Made by a program: the position numbers and the translations under genes
Source: Eukaryota sp. TZLM1-RC
Lineage: Eukaryota > Metamonada: BaSk clade
Direction of reading: 5' to 3'
DNA length: 64,000 nucleotides
NCBI GenBank assembly: GCA_040285825.1
Contig: JAUPSS010000010.1
Span: forward strand, 682,001-746,000
Notes under the pieces: generated by a model
The model's database searches: none
Told to the model about the DNA's origin: nothing
Seen by the model: only the letters and a program-made list of their open reading frames with translations
Shown: in pieces, positions 31,751 through 42,300 of the stretch
Layout of the letters: every line of letters starts with the position of its first letter
Numbering within the stretch: the first letter of the stretch is position 1

Positions 31751-32156
31751 GAATGCCAACTCTTTCTTTGTGGCCATGGACCCCAACCGCAGTAATTTAG
31801 TGGGTTGAACAGCTGGTCAAACTTGTGGACCACTCAGATCAGGCATTGTCCTATCACCGAAGCCTCGCTCCATGACAACTACCCCTTCGTTGAGCCGATT
31901 GAGTCCAAATTGTTATTCCGTTCAGGTCTATTATCAGCATCTGATTACAATGTCAACAAAGTTGGTCGATGTTACTCAACCTACTGAAATGGAACAGTGG
32001 CTTTTAGTGGATCCTTAAAGAGACAACACTGAAAGACAAAGCTTTCTGGACCACCATCTACATCAAGGAGAAAGAAAAGCAATATCCCGTAATCACTTCG
32101 ACTTTTTCATCCGTTGCCAAAAGAGATTCAGCCACTTTGTCCAGAAAATCAAAAAC

Positions 32157-32462
32157 ATGGCTAAAAATCGTGAAGTGTTTATTTGGTTTGAAAAAGGAGG
32201 TGATGGACAATCCCGTCAAAGAGTGAAAACGCCAAGAAAGTGTTTTCTGAAGTATCTCAAGGCTGGATTTCCAACTGTGAAGGATGGAGATGAATACTAT
32301 ACATCTGCCAAAATGAACAAATGCAAAGTTTTCCATGATGACCTTTACTTCATAGAGAATGAAGAAAAGAAAAGTCAAAAGTCTATTTTGCATGTTCAGA
32401 ATGTGGGATGGTTTGGTCAAGAGATATATCTGCATCCAGAAACCAGTGAAAAATTACAGTAA
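32157..32462 (+). CDS. hypothetical protein, 101 codons
   Basis: ATG to TAA, charged (KNREVFIWFEKGGDGQ, KMNKCKVFHDDLYFIENEEKK) and ending VGWFGQEIYLHPETSEKLQ. A second frame before it (about 32030-32220: KDKAFWTTIYIKEKEKQYPV…) is also open, so the two could be parts of one frameshifted gene linked to the GC-rich block. No family is recognised. Confidence 0.3.
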   Translation: MAKNREVFIWFEKGGDGQSRQRVKTPRKCFLKYLKAGFPTVKDGDEYYTSAKMNKCKVFHDDLYFIENEEKKSQKSILHVQNVGWFGQEIYLHPETSEKLQ

Positions 32463-32599
32463 GCGAGTACTCTTTGAACACTAGACCTCCAGCTTTTGGA
32501 AAATCTTGATAAGAGTCTTCAAATCCAACGTATTTTGATCTAAGCCAATCATCTCCAAATGGTTAAGTTTAGACATGTGGATGTGGTTGAAGTGTTGGA

Positions 32600-33200
32600 A
32601 ATTTATATTTCAGATAAACAAATAAGTTTTATTACTTGAACAGTCACATTTTACAACTCAACAACAAACCTTAACTAATACTTTTTCTACTACGAACCCC
32701 ATCCACTAAATGATGGGAGATATTCGCTATTCACTTTTATAGGAACTCGATTGTTATAAAACTCCGTAATATTATTCAAAATGGAGTTAATATAATGAGG
32801 AAGAGCTTTAAATAACGAAAATACGATTCTGTTCTTCCAAATCAGAAAATCAAATGTGCGACCACTTTCTTTGAGAAGTTTTCCTAAATCATCTAAAAAA
32901 GGAAGACCTTCACTTCCAATGGTACCAAAAACTGATATAGAAATTGGAACAAATCTGATGTTTCTACCTCTTGTTCGATTGAGACGTTGAAGAAGAACTT
33001 CGTATTTTTATTTCTTGGAATGTTCTGCAACTTTAAGTAAATGGTGAATATCAGAATTAAAACTCATTTTCCATGGAAAAATGGTGGTACAATCGATTAT
33101 TAGTTCGGTTCCATCATAGCAAGCACATCGAATGTCACCTCGTTTTTGGCTCAAACTGAAATTTAATTCATCAAACAGTGGTTCAAAGCAGACTGGGTGA
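32600..33200 (-). pseudogene. RLE retrotransposon 3' relic (family E)
   Basis: Minus-strand translation reads FEPLFDELNFSLSQKRGDIR, then DGTELIIDCTTI, then KYEVLLQRLNRTRGRN…FGTIGSEGLPFLDDLGKLLKESGRTFDF and KNRIVFSLFKALPHYINSIL. That is the order EPLL, RGD…D endonuclease block, FLDDF, NRIVFSIF of families A and B. A stop at about 33007-33009 (TAA on the minus strand) disables it. A related 3' tail (…TTGAACAGYCACATTTTA) recurs at 58310-58360. Confidence 0.7.
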
Positions 33201-33278
33201 TGAAGAATAAAGAATCAGATACAGAATGCATTTCCAGTGAAAACCACCTGACAGAGAGGAATTCCCACACCTACAAAC

Positions 33279-34262
33279 ATGCCTACCCAAGACAATGACA
33301 CCTACTATTATGACTCATATGGTACCTATCATATCCATGAAGAAATGCTTTCAGACCGCATCCGTACAAAGGCCTACATGAACTGGATTTACCGAAACAA
33401 AGACCTCTTGAAGGACAAGGTTGTGCTCGACGTTGGCTGTGGTACCTCCATACTGTCCCTTTTCTGTGCCAAGGCTGGTGCCAGGAAAGTTTACGCTGTT
33501 GACGCCAGTGCAATAGTCCACACTGCTCGCAAGATTGTTGAAATAAACAATCTTTCAGACGTTGTTGAGGTCATTGAAGGCAAAATAGAAGAAATTGAAC
33601 TACCAGAAAAGGTAGACATAATCATTAGTGAATGGATGGGCTACTTTTTGTATTACGAATCTATGCTCAATTCCGTCCTCGTAGCCCGTGACCGCTTCCT
33701 CAAAGAAGATGGTATAATGGCTCCTAATAAGACTGTAATCAAAATTGCTGGTATTGAAGATGCTGAATTCAAGGAAGATAAACTTAACTTTTGGAAGAAT
33801 GTCTATGGTTTTGATATGGGCTTCCTTTCTGAAAGCTTTTTAAATGAACCTCTTGTAGATTATGCTCCTGCTGAAGCTTTGGTTACTGACTTTGCAGTGG
33901 TAGATGAATGTGATATAGACACTGTTGTCAATGGTGAATGTGGCGCTTATAAGAGTAAATTTAAACTCAACGTTACCAGGGACGATGTTCTCCACGCTCT
34001 TGTTGCACATTTTGATGTAGGTTTCACCCATGGCCATTCTTTATGGTTTAGCACCTCCCCTGAATCCCCCAATACTCATTGGAAACAAACAGTTCTTTAC
34101 CTTAAAGATGATATTGTGGTTTATGAAGGTGATGTTGTTGAAGGTGAGATTGAGGTATTACCAAATTCTTTAAATCCAAGAGAGCTTGACATTAAATTGA
34201 CTTATAAATATAGCGGAAAGGGGAGTGTTGTGGAAAATCACCAGTTTTTCAGACTTCAGTAG
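33279..34262 (+). CDS. PRMT1: protein arginine N-methyltransferase 1 (type I PRMT)
   Basis: 327 codons, ATG to TAG, one exon. Start is supported by the YYFDSYxxxxIHEEML-like opening (YYYDSYGTYHIHEEML, residues 9-24). Motif I for SAM binding is VVLDVGCGTSILS (48-60), post-I VYAVDAS (71-77), double-E loop SEWMGYFLYYESM (117-129; Glu118 and Glu127), and the THW loop is at 266-268. Length and domain order are typical of PRMT1. It transfers methyl groups from SAM to make asymmetric dimethyl-arginine on RGG proteins and histone H4R3. H4 in this window retains Arg at that position (A-G-R-G-K). No introns and no obvious operon-like neighbour. Confidence 0.96.
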   Translation: MPTQDNDTYYYDSYGTYHIHEEMLSDRIRTKAYMNWIYRNKDLLKDKVVLDVGCGTSILSLFCAKAGARKVYAVDASAIVHTARKIVEINNLSDVVEVIEGKIEEIELPEKVDIIISEWMGYFLYYESMLNSVLVARDRFLKEDGIMAPNKTVIKIAGIEDAEFKEDKLNFWKNVYGFDMGFLSESFLNEPLVDYAPAEALVTDFAVVDECDIDTVVNGECGAYKSKFKLNVTRDDVLHALVAHFDVGFTHGHSLWFSTSPESPNTHWKQTVLYLKDDIVVYEGDVVEGEIEVLPNSLNPRELDIKLTYKYSGKGSVVENHQFFRLQ

Positions 34263-34738
34263 TTTCTAAGTTAATAATTGCTTCTTTTTTTAAGTTAATT
34301 TATTTGAATTGATCAGATTTTACTCATTTTTATTAAAAATCTATGTTTTGTTCTTGTTAGTCACTTTTGTATTTGTTTATATGTTTTTTAATGTCAACAG
34401 TTTCCACCGCAGAAGTTGTCGACTTTCTTATTTCTAATATCAACCAACTATATTACTTAGTGTTGCTTATCATATTGTCCCTGGTTTCAAATTACATCGA
34501 ATAAACTTCCGAAATATACACAAAATTCATTAGGAATGACTTGAACTGGTAACCAGAGTCGTTGAATCTGCGATTGATTGATTGTCCCTTTATTGTTCAG
34601 AGCAAGGCTGAGGAAGAAGTGACATGAGCATACTTGGAATAACCAGACACAAGAGAACCAACACGACATTTTTTCTTGACAAGACAATTTCGATCACGTT
34701 AACCAAAACAAACTGATCTCCAATTGGGACAGTATTCA
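34263..34738. other. intergenic, nothing recognised
   Basis: 3' flank of PRMT1 and leader of the next gene. No feature seen. Confidence 0.45.
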
Positions 34739-35419
34739 ATGGTTTCCTCAATGCGTCCTCAATGTGTAGATTGGATTTCTAAGGCTATAGCAACTACTCA
34801 GGTGTCTTCCAGCGTTTTTTTAGATGCAGTTTACTATCTCGATCTATTGCAGGTCTTGGAGCCAGCTCTCACAGGGTTTGAAGCTTGCTCATATTCACTT
34901 ATATTGTCCTTGAAACAAAGTTGTGTGGCTCAACTCGATCTTGCTGATTTTGCTGGTCGATTTCAATCATTGTTACCAAAAGGTGATTCATTTGATGAAA
35001 TTGTTGAAAAGAGTCTCTTCATAGCGTCTGTCCACAGAATTGATCACTCTATCACTGAGAAGATCATCACCATTGCGAATGATTGCTTTTCCCAAGGTGT
35101 TTTAACTCAATTTCAATCAACTTCATTAATCCAAAACGCTGTTAAACTTGGCTGTCATGTAGCTCTTGTCGATCCTATTCTTCATGATTCTCTGGCGTTT
35201 GCTTTGGCTCTCTCAATGGTTGCTTTTGAGAAATTCCAAATCAATACTGATTTTCTAATGTCTGATTATTCATCTGAAATTGATTTGGTAGACTTTGTTC
35301 ATTTGTTTGAGCAAGTTTCTGATTACTCATGTCTGTTTGAAGAAGAAGCACCTCCTGTTACCCCCAAGAAATCTGATGGTTCACCCCAATCCTTACATAA
35401 GTACCTCAGTCGGTCTTAG
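34739..35419 (+). CDS. divergent cyclin-like protein
   Basis: About 226 codons from ATG 34739 (another in-frame ATG at 34724) to TAG. Near the start, MRPQCVDWISKAIATTQVSSSVFLDAVYYLDLL resembles the cyclin N-box first helix (MRxxLVDWLxEV … xxTLxLAVxYLDRFL). The following about 150 residues are helical and fit a second half of cyclin fold, but the usual KYEE signature is absent. The tail (PPVTPKKSDGSP) contains a TPKK site, a possible CDK target. Alternative: an unrelated helical protein. Confidence 0.5.
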   Translation: MVSSMRPQCVDWISKAIATTQVSSSVFLDAVYYLDLLQVLEPALTGFEACSYSLILSLKQSCVAQLDLADFAGRFQSLLPKGDSFDEIVEKSLFIASVHRIDHSITEKIITIANDCFSQGVLTQFQSTSLIQNAVKLGCHVALVDPILHDSLAFALALSMVAFEKFQINTDFLMSDYSSEIDLVDFVHLFEQVSDYSCLFEEEAPPVTPKKSDGSPQSLHKYLSRS

Positions 35420-35659
35420 AAGGTGGCTTTTGGTGGTTGATTAACCTTGTTTGGATGTTTTTCAACATCTTTAATGTATTTTTATTGTATTTTCTATTTT
35501 TTGTTATTTTCACGTTTATTGTAAACTAATTCTACTATTTTTTAAAAAATGAACAGAGAAATGATTAAACAAGGCAATCTTCGAACTAAATGTACATAAG
35601 TCGAATATTTTTCGGAAATAATTTCATAACTTGATTGGCAACACATACTGCATTATTTA

Positions 35660-35960
35660 ACCATAGTTATTGCTTTTCCGTTTTCCATAAACGGAAGACT
35701 ATTAGTAAAAGCAGGAAATTTTTGAATAATTTCCAAAAATTGGTTCAAGAAAAAATAATGAAGAGACTTGATGTCTTTTTGTGGTGGTCACGAATTCAAT
35801 TCGCAAAAGATAATGTCTATTTCGGTTTTTTCATTGAAAAAGAGGAGCAAAGGCGAAGAACAAGCAGATCAGGATTTTGTAGAGGAAATCTTGGTTCATT
35901 GAAAGTCTCATTAGTTGAGATTCTATTTTATTATGTGTTGAAGCTTAATAAATACCATAT
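35660..35960 (+). pseudogene. family-B retrotransposon C-terminal relic
   Basis: FNNFQKLVQEKIMKRLDVFLWWSRIQFA aligns with FLDDFQKMVQEKTMKRFDIFLWRSRIQFA. The ending (AGGATTTTGTAGAGGAAATCTTGG) and the 3' UTR (CTTAATAAATACC) are also recognisable. Frame broken between the blocks. Confidence 0.8.
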
Positions 35961-36079
35961 TTTTACCATAATTTAGTTGCCAATTGCAAGATTACAACAA
36001 AAGTATAATTGACACGTCACAATGACTCATCGTTTATTCAAATTGACTTTTCCTCAATTCATCCTCATATCAATTGCTC

Positions 36080-36577
36080 TACATTCCTGAGAAGTTGATT
36101 TTCGAAACTTACATATTCTATGGTCAATGCTTTGTCATTGGTCTGTTTCCGGTTCATAGATCTTTCCAATTTGCCCCGAGTGACACCAATGTCTTCAGAA
36201 CCAAGACGATCTCAGTAACCTCAACTGTCTCTATTTGGTCTCTAAATGGTGTAGTCTCCATCACAGAATTGAGGAGACCACTGCATTCTATCCAAAGATT
36301 GTTTTGGATAATGGATACTGTCAAGTATTTCAGATCCAAATACTTTGATCACCTTGTTTTTAATTAAACAGTTGCTGTCATTTGTTTTGGTTTTGTTTGA
36401 GGCATGATGTTCGGACTTTGTGTAGTCTTTTGATGAGGTGTTGATCACAGAACATGTAAGTTTTAATTTAACAACTGTTGCTTTAAATCTTTGAATAATT
36501 CTAGGTCTATTGGATGATGAACCAAGATATCCTTTTACACTAATCCTCTCTGTATCATACACTGTTATGTATATCAT
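36080..36577 (-). pseudogene. RCC1-like repeat protein fragment
   Basis: Minus-strand frame with VIKVFGSEILDSIHYPKQSLDRMQWSPQF, which aligns with VKVFESQILSNFQFPNQPVDRKFGGLNE in the RCC1-type fragment at 41891-42136. The remainder (YLGSSSNRPRIIQRF) is not conserved there. It is probably a decayed member of a dispersed RCC1/LRR gene family that is also seen at 41277-42136 and 54880-55400. Confidence 0.4.
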
Positions 36578-36761
36578 TTAATTTAAATGTCTATAAACCC
36601 AATGTACACGTTAATGGTATATTACCTTCTTGAATATGTGTTATAATAGCAATAGTAACGGATGGTTATTACTTTTTATTTGATATACTCGATACAGAAC
36701 AACCTTGAGGCACTGAATGGTATGCCAACCCCCTGCTAATCAATTTAACTAAAAAATTCCT

Positions 36762-37457
36762 CTAAAGATCTACTTTATTATAATCATCATTTATTCCTTC
36801 CAAAACGCCAACAACTTTATTTTCAAATTCTAATCGAAGTGAATAGAAGAAAACAATTAAAGAACCAACAGAAAGATATTGTCCAACTATTGCAATTTGA
36901 ACCAGAATTGGTATATTTGAGAAAATATACGGCAGACACAGATAAATGAAAATGAAAAACGGTAAGCTATACACAATAAGTCTTCTATACTTGATGTAAT
37001 AAACGTCTAGGTTCTTGTGCTGATGTTGCGAGATTCGCAAGATAAGAATAGCATTGGCGAGTGTGGCAATGAAGAAAACCTGGGCAGCACCACTGTGTAT
37101 GTAGAAATGGTCAAACACAGAGACGTTCCCGAGGACAGTTAGGCCTGCACCCCCAATATAAGCAAGGACGCGAATAGATTTGACATAGAATGGGAGGTTT
37201 GGCGGAGGATCTTCCATGGTTTCAATAATTTTCGTATAGCAGATGATGATGAAGCCCAAGGATATGCCACCGAAAGAACAGCACCAAGCGAATATTGGTA
37301 GGAGAGGATACTTCCCACCAGATTCACTTATATAGAGAAGCCCTTCACGTATGGATCCATCTGCGAAAAGAAAGCGAGCAACTATGAGGCAAAAAAGGAT
37401 ACCTGAAAGTAGAGTAGCACATGTCGCAGTGGATACAGAACGTAGAGGGATAGTCAT
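36762..37457 (-). CDS. FRAG1/DRAM/Sfk1-family multi-pass membrane protein
   Basis: 231 codons on the minus strand, ATG 37457 to TAG. About six hydrophobic segments are visible: residues about 12-32, 50-78, 95-115, 120-140, 160-180 and 188-208. The first loop has YISESGGKYPLLPIFAWCCSFGG, like the F-I-S-E-x-G-x-x-x-P signature of FRAG1/DRAM/Sfk1 proteins. Relatives act in lysosome/autophagy (DRAM), GPI-anchor remodelling (PGAP2/FRAG1) or plasma-membrane PI4P (Sfk1); which applies here cannot be told. Length is normal for the family. Confidence 0.65.
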   Translation of the reverse strand: MTIPLRSVSTATCATLLSGILFCLIVARFLFADGSIREGLLYISESGGKYPLLPIFAWCCSFGGISLGFIIICYTKIIETMEDPPPNLPFYVKSIRVLAYIGGAGLTVLGNVSVFDHFYIHSGAAQVFFIATLANAILILRISQHQHKNLDVYYIKYRRLIVYSLPFFIFIYLCLPYIFSNIPILVQIAIVGQYLSVGSLIVFFYSLRLEFENKVVGVLEGINDDYNKVDL

Positions 37458-37881
37458 TAAGAAGGAGAGCCGTGAATTTGCTTACCACAGACCTATTGAA
37501 GATATAGTAAAACCTGAACAAATTTTTGCAAAATAAACTGTTCAAACTTGCAACTCCCAAGTCGAGATATAAAAAGAAAACAATGCATTACTTACAAAGA
37601 TTACTTAATCTACAACACTGAAATAAATAATTGTTTTCCTCGAATCTTGGGCTTTTACCAAAAACTTACCTATAGCAGTTTTTGTATATTCAACAGTTGT
37701 GTTGTATTTTGTATTGATACAATGGCAGAAAGATTGCCGAGGAGGCGTTCACCCATTTAAATGGACAAATGGATAAAGGACGTACTGTGTATACGAGTTT
37801 TAAGTCCAGTTGATCTTTTGTAGATAGACCAATGGTTTTGATCCATTGCTGCATTATCGTTATTCGTTGTATTGTGGATAG
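37458..37881. other. intergenic, nothing recognised
   Basis: Divergent promoter region for the membrane protein on the left. No conserved frame was seen. Confidence 0.4.
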
Positions 37882-38202
37882 TTAATCTGGTACATTTTTT
37901 ACAGAATTGATGTCACTTGTAATGGTCTTTATCAAGGGGAGTGAATTTGATACATGGGTTATTATTGCGGTATTCATTATGGCACACAAGGCATCACCTC
38001 TTTGTAGAAAGTAGAAGTTTTGCACTTGAGTTATTTGAAACTTTTGTAGATCTGCCTCCAACATCAATAATTGGCTAACCAAGAACAAAAACATCTCTTC
38101 AACAATGTCCAGCAGTAGTCTTAACCATAAATCAAACTGAGAACCAACGGTCAGTCTTGTACGATTTGGACACGTTATAAAGTTGTTCACTTTCTCTTTC
38201 AT
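37882..38202 (-). CDS. hypothetical protein, 106 codons
   Basis: ATG 38202 to TAA. The middle is helical and hydrophobic (LWLRLLLDIVEEMFLFLVSQLLMLEADLQKFQ). Not recognised. It could be a small real gene or part of a larger gene with unseen introns. Confidence 0.3.
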   Translation of the reverse strand: MKEKVNNFITCPNRTRLTVGSQFDLWLRLLLDIVEEMFLFLVSQLLMLEADLQKFQITQVQNFYFLQRGDALCAIMNTAIITHVSNSLPLIKTITSDINSVKNVPD

Positions 38203-38284
38203 AAACCTTTTCCTTAAAAGTAATTAAACGAATGAATGGAAATTAATTTTTGAGTAACTGTGAGTGTTGTTTACGTCAATCAAT

Positions 38285-38815
38285 AGCTGTTTAGAACCAT
38301 TACTTTTTCGTTTGGTTGATGAAGATATTTTGAATTCTTTTGGTCGAAATAGGGATGAATGAATGCTTGAAGGTCTTGAAGGGATGACTATCATCACTGA
38401 TGTGAGATCAACTGATGTGTGTTATAATTCTTGCTTACCATTAGCTCAGTCAAATTAGAGGAATCCTTTGTCTGTTGCGGAAAACATTAAAATTGATAAA
38501 TATAAAGCAAAGTTGTTATCCTTGAATGCTGAATCGCATTCTCATATGTTCTTTGTCCATATGCTTTTTCCCTACATGACACACTTTGACCACTTGCTTT
38601 ATCTTTCTATGATGATTTTGTTGAAATTGTGAAACAACGTACAGGAAGAGTTTTTGACAAAATGTTTTATCAGAACAGAATTGTATTTTGAATATTTGAA
38701 GGTGTTGTCCCCTTATTAACTTCTGTTTTGTTATCTCTTGGTCGTTTTTATGAAGGAAAAACTTCCAGTCAATTCTGCTTGGCTAATTTGGGTCATGAAG
38801 ATATAGAATTTTAAT
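38285..38815 (+). pseudogene. family-D RLE retrotransposon relic
   Basis: Begins EPLLFRLVDEDILNSFGRNR (same block as 27430) and ends FEGVVPLLTSVLLSLGRFYEGKTSSQF…LANLGHEDIEF, the C terminus of family D, then a TAA. Broken by stops. The 5' end is truncated like the other copies. Confidence 0.7.
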
Positions 38816-38849
38816 ATTTGTGGTTTAGTTTCTCAAACAATCAATCGAA

Positions 38850-39566
38850 TTGGATCATCAGATGAGTTTCTTCCGCGGTCTCGTCTTTTTCACAGCTTCT
38901 GCTGGTCTCCCTTTACTTTTGTGCTTCTCTACATTGAAGACTAATCGCTCTCTTCTCTGTTGCTTGCTACTCAGTGCCCTTTTTCATTTTTTCTCTCTTT
39001 CTTTCTTTTCTCTTCCATTCAGCTTCTCATTCTTCCCTCCGTGCATATCCTTAGCAGTTTCTCCTCTTTGCACCATATTCACTGCTTACATCATCTACCT
39101 CACCATCTCTTCCTTCTCTCTACGATTACTCAAACTTACTTCCCTCACTAGTTCCTTCTCTCCCCGATTCCTCAAGTACATCTTTCTATCATCAACACTT
39201 GGTTTAACTCTTGCACATTACACTTTTACCTACCTCCCCATCATAGCTAGGTCCTTCTCCTTTGGCTCTATCCGTGCCGAGAGCTGCCAGACCCTCTCCT
39301 TATTCGTAGTGGTTACAATCAAATCATTAGTATCAGCGACTTCTCAATTCAGCTTAGTAAGTTGCTTCTTTTATTGCAAACTTTCACAGTTTCCGAAAAG
39401 GGGTTTGTTTTGTTTAAGTTTGGTTTATTTTGTGGAAGTTGGTTACTATCTGATTTATATTGCACCATTTAATTGCCAATTATTTCTTGTCATTTATTTG
39501 GTTTTCTCACTTGGAGTGTCAGTTTTCAGTATAAAGGTGTTTCAGCGTAGAATTCAAGCTAAGTAA
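38850..39566 (+). CDS. polytopic membrane protein, unknown
   Basis: 238 codons, ATG to TAA. About seven hydrophobic stretches rich in Phe, Ser and Leu span almost the whole length. A short basic tail (FQRRIQAK) ends it. Codons in the first half are unusually C/T-rich on the coding strand. TMEM147-like topology was considered, but motif agreement was too weak. The stop codon is only a few bases from a telomere-type repeat. Confidence 0.55.
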   Translation: MDHQMSFFRGLVFFTASAGLPLLLCFSTLKTNRSLLCCLLLSALFHFFSLSFFSLPFSFSFFPPCISLAVSPLCTIFTAYIIYLTISSFSLRLLKLTSLTSSFSPRFLKYIFLSSTLGLTLAHYTFTYLPIIARSFSFGSIRAESCQTLSLFVVVTIKSLVSATSQFSLVSCFFYCKLSQFPKRGLFCLSLVYFVEVGYYLIYIAPFNCQLFLVIYLVFSLGVSVFSIKVFQRRIQAK

Positions 39567-39572
39567 CTTGGT

Positions 39573-39595
39573 CTAACCCTAACCCTAACCCTAAC
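39573..39595 (+). repeat. interstitial telomere-type repeat (CCCTAA)n
   Basis: 23 bp, just under four units of CCCTAA. The TTAGGG type is the commonest eukaryotic telomere repeat. It lies directly after the stop of the membrane-protein gene and before relic DNA. Confidence 0.85.
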
Positions 39596-39599
39596 ATCG

Positions 39600-39899
39600 G
39601 TTAAGTTGAATTTTGAAAACAGCTACCTTGAAACTATTTTCATTTTTTCTTGGATTCAAAGAATTGTGAGTTTTAAATCGAGAGTTGTTTCTAATATTGA
39701 ACAATTTAATTCTTTTTCTTATTTTGCTGCTTGTCGAGTTTTGTTTATACAGACTGGATTTTTTCGAAAACAGAATTATTATTATTGTTGTTGTTGTTTT
39801 TTCTTTGCTTCTCATTTGTATGATGATGTATGCTAAAGGATTCTTGAGGATTCTTATTTGCCAGATGCTAATACCAGTTGATAACTAAATGATTTATCT
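39600..39899. other. unassigned sequence after the telomere-type repeat
   Basis: AT-rich with short T-rich frames and a TTG/TTATT microsatellite-like run at 39770-39800. Not recognised. Confidence 0.4.
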
Positions 39900-40500
39900 T
39901 TTGTGCTTGAAAGATTACCACCCCAAGTCTTGACCAAATGTGTCCTCCAATCAATGAGAAAAATGTCAACCGTTTTCTTGTCAATTTGACATGTTGTTGC
40001 AAAAAGCTTTAGCAAAAATTGTCTATTGTTTTGAAAGCAATTTTTAGCAATTTAAATGCTATATACGATTTGGCCAATTTTTTTACTAGCTGTTTGTGAT
40101 GATACAACTTCCGTGTTAGTAACCACCATTCTGCTGATTTATGTTTTTCTATTAATGTTATTTCAAATGAAATTTTAGCTAATTTTGATGTTTATGATCC
40201 TATTCCAAATGCTGAAAGTTTCCAATTTTAAAATAGAGAGAGCCTTTATCCGAAATGTTTCACCCAGCAGCACGCCAAATAAAATTTGTACACAGTTGTG
40301 TATTCTCAATTTGAGTATCTTGGTCCCATCACTTTACGTTTTCTGGCAGATATTGAACTGATTTATTTGGCAGAAGCAGGAACTGGTAGATAATGAATCG
40401 TTTTCCCCAATTTTATCGAATGTTGAAGATGGTTTCTAATGCACTGCTTTCCTTAAGATCTTATTATTAAAGAGATCATTTTTTAAACGTTGAGTTTTTT
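39900..40500 (+). pseudogene. old family-A retrotransposon relic
   Basis: LPPQVLTKCVLQSMRKMS…AKSFSKNCLLF aligns with LPPQIWTKCFPQSIQEIPN…KKLQQKLSKIF of the 59-kb copy. The end resembles RTGRNFNRLFW…GMLKMVSDALL. There are stops in all frames. Confidence 0.6.
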
Positions 40501-40599
40501 TCAAGTTTTCAAATAAAATAACTAGTAAATATTACAGTGGATTGAGTGGCATTGTAAGTAAACAATGATTTTGAACTTAAGAAAAGTTGGCTTTAATTA

Positions 40600-40809
40600 A
40601 TGTCATCGATGGCCAAATTTCGAAGAGATAGTTTCAAAATGCGAAAGACTCAAGATTTCGTTGTTCATCAACTCGCCAGTAACTCTTTCTACAATGCCTC
40701 GAAATTATTTCTTTTTTTGGGTATCGTTTATATCTTTAAAGTGTGGATGATTGAAGGAGTAAATGAGACAACAAAGAAACCAAAAAGAAATTATTGCAAC
40801 TTCCAATAG
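40600..40809 (+). CDS. hypothetical small protein with one membrane segment
   Basis: 69 codons, ATG to TAG. A basic N terminus (AKFRRDSFKMRK) is followed by one hydrophobic segment (KLFLFLGIVYIFKVWMI). It could be a small tail-anchored-type protein or chance. No family is recognised. Confidence 0.25.
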   Translation: MSSMAKFRRDSFKMRKTQDFVVHQLASNSFYNASKLFLFLGIVYIFKVWMIEGVNETTKKPKRNYCNFQ

Positions 40810-40869
40810 TACAATGAAGAATACGAATCCAAGATAATATCAACAGATGTTTTCATTAAAATTATGAAC

Positions 40870-41060
40870 CAACGTAAAACGTATTTTGCCAAGAATTGAC
40901 AAAAATTTTGAGTAAAACATAATTAAATTTTACATTTTTAAAGGTGTTGCCCCCTTGTTATCTTCTGGTTTATTGTCTCTTGGTCGGTTTTATGAAGGAA
41001 AAACTGCCAGTCAATTCTTCTTGGCAAAGTTGTGGTGTGAAGATCTTTTGGAAAAATATA
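40870..41060 (+). pseudogene. family-D RLE retrotransposon 3' relic
   Basis: FKGVAPLLSSGLLSLGRFYEGKTASQFFLAKL matches the C terminus of the 38-kb family-D copy; the end is slightly different (CEDLLE). Confidence 0.65.
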
Positions 41061-41276
41061 CTAACAATAAAGAACATATGAACCAATAAAAAATTTATTG
41101 CTTACAAAAGGGTTTCATTGTTTCCACCCATGAATTCATGTAAACGTAATTTAGACCAGCTGTATAATGGATCAACCATGGATAAACAGGTAATACAAAC
41201 AAATATTTATTCTTGACTAGTTTAACAGATTTAACTAAACCTTGGTAAACCAATCTGGTTGGATCTAGATAACGTT

Positions 41277-42136
41277 TTAGGAAATGGTATTCGTCACCAT
41301 CAGTTTTTGAATAAATTTCAAAGTGGGAAAGTTTTGTTCACTGAAAGAAGGAATTTCATGATGAACGATCAATTCCCTCAATTTTGGTAATTGTATCGCA
41401 ACATTAAGAGGCCGATCCACCAATACTTCCAATTTCGTGAGGGCTTGAGGTAATGGTATTTGTCCTTCCAATATGTGTTGTGAAAGAAAACTAGATAGCA
41501 CCACCAACTCTGTCAAGGATGTCAGATAGCTTAAATGAGCAAGTTCAATACAAAAGAAAGGAAGAAAGTACAAGGGTTCAGTTTTTGAAACTGACTCTCC
41601 ACCAAGCATGACAACCTCAACATTTGGGAAAAGTGACAATAATTGTGGATCATGTTCATGGCAAACATTCCGTTTGTTAATTCTAGTATTAATTACTTTG
41701 GGACCACTATAACCAGTTGATAATCGTAATTGTAAATCACAAATATTATCATTCAAATTTAAATCTTGAGGACCATTTAGAAGCATCTTGTTTTGAATTG
41801 GATGGCTACCCTTTTACTAATACCACATTTGCTGTAAAATCTTGACTTCAGATATGGATGATTACCAAAGAGCTTCTGCAAATAATTGAGCTATTCCCAA
41901 TAAACGAGCTCATTTAGACCACCAAACTTTCTATCCACAGGTTGATTTGGAAATTGAAAATTTGAAAGTATTTGCGACTCAAATACTTTGACAGGAGGTG
42001 GTCGATCAATCAAATCACCTGTACCTAATTGACCTTTATCGTTCCTTCCCCAAGCCGAAGCAGTGTTTTTGTTGTACACAAAAAGGAAGTATCGGATGAA
42101 TGAAACCTTACGATTTTGGGTCAATAAGTTACACAA
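41277..42136 (-). pseudogene. RCC1 plus leucine-rich-repeat protein, broken
   Basis: Minus strand. The upstream frame (41891-42136) has a canonical RCC1 repeat unit, SAWGRNDKGQLGTGDLIDRPPPVKVF. A stop follows, then an LRR-like frame (41277-41786) with FPNVEVVMLGG, LAHLSYLTSLTELVVLSS, LPQALTKLEVL and LPKLRELIVHHEIPSF. It looks like one gene of RCC1-LRR architecture that has lost its frame, or two exons of a gene whose joint I could not place. Related pieces are at 36080-36577 and 54880-55400. Confidence 0.5.
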
Positions 42137-42189
42137 AGATTTGACAAGGGTTCGAAGGCTAGCTTTTTTATGTATGCAAATTGATCACA

Positions 42190-42300
42190 TCATGCTTTCT
42201 CTTGAATCTCAGTAGCAGAGAGTTGCATTCTAGTTGTTTTGTTTTGGGACAGATGGATTGTTTAGGTGTTGATTTAAAAGTTGTTTAATAAACAAATATT
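42190..42300 (+). pseudogene. family-A retrotransposon 3'-end scrap
   Basis: CTCTTGAATCTCAGTAGCAG…GAGTTGCATTCTAGTTGTTT…ATGGATTGTTTAGGTGTTGA follows the last codons of the 59-kb copy (LLSLGSHYKRVAASVFVFGEMDYLDVDL). Confidence 0.6.

Noticed and set aside
38960-39151. Alternative +1 frame inside the membrane-protein gene
   Set aside because: It overlaps the longer 238-codon frame and reflects its C/T-rich codons.
38850-39566. Assignment of the membrane protein to TMEM147
   Set aside because: Similar length and segment number, but none of the conserved TMEM147 residues could be aligned convincingly.
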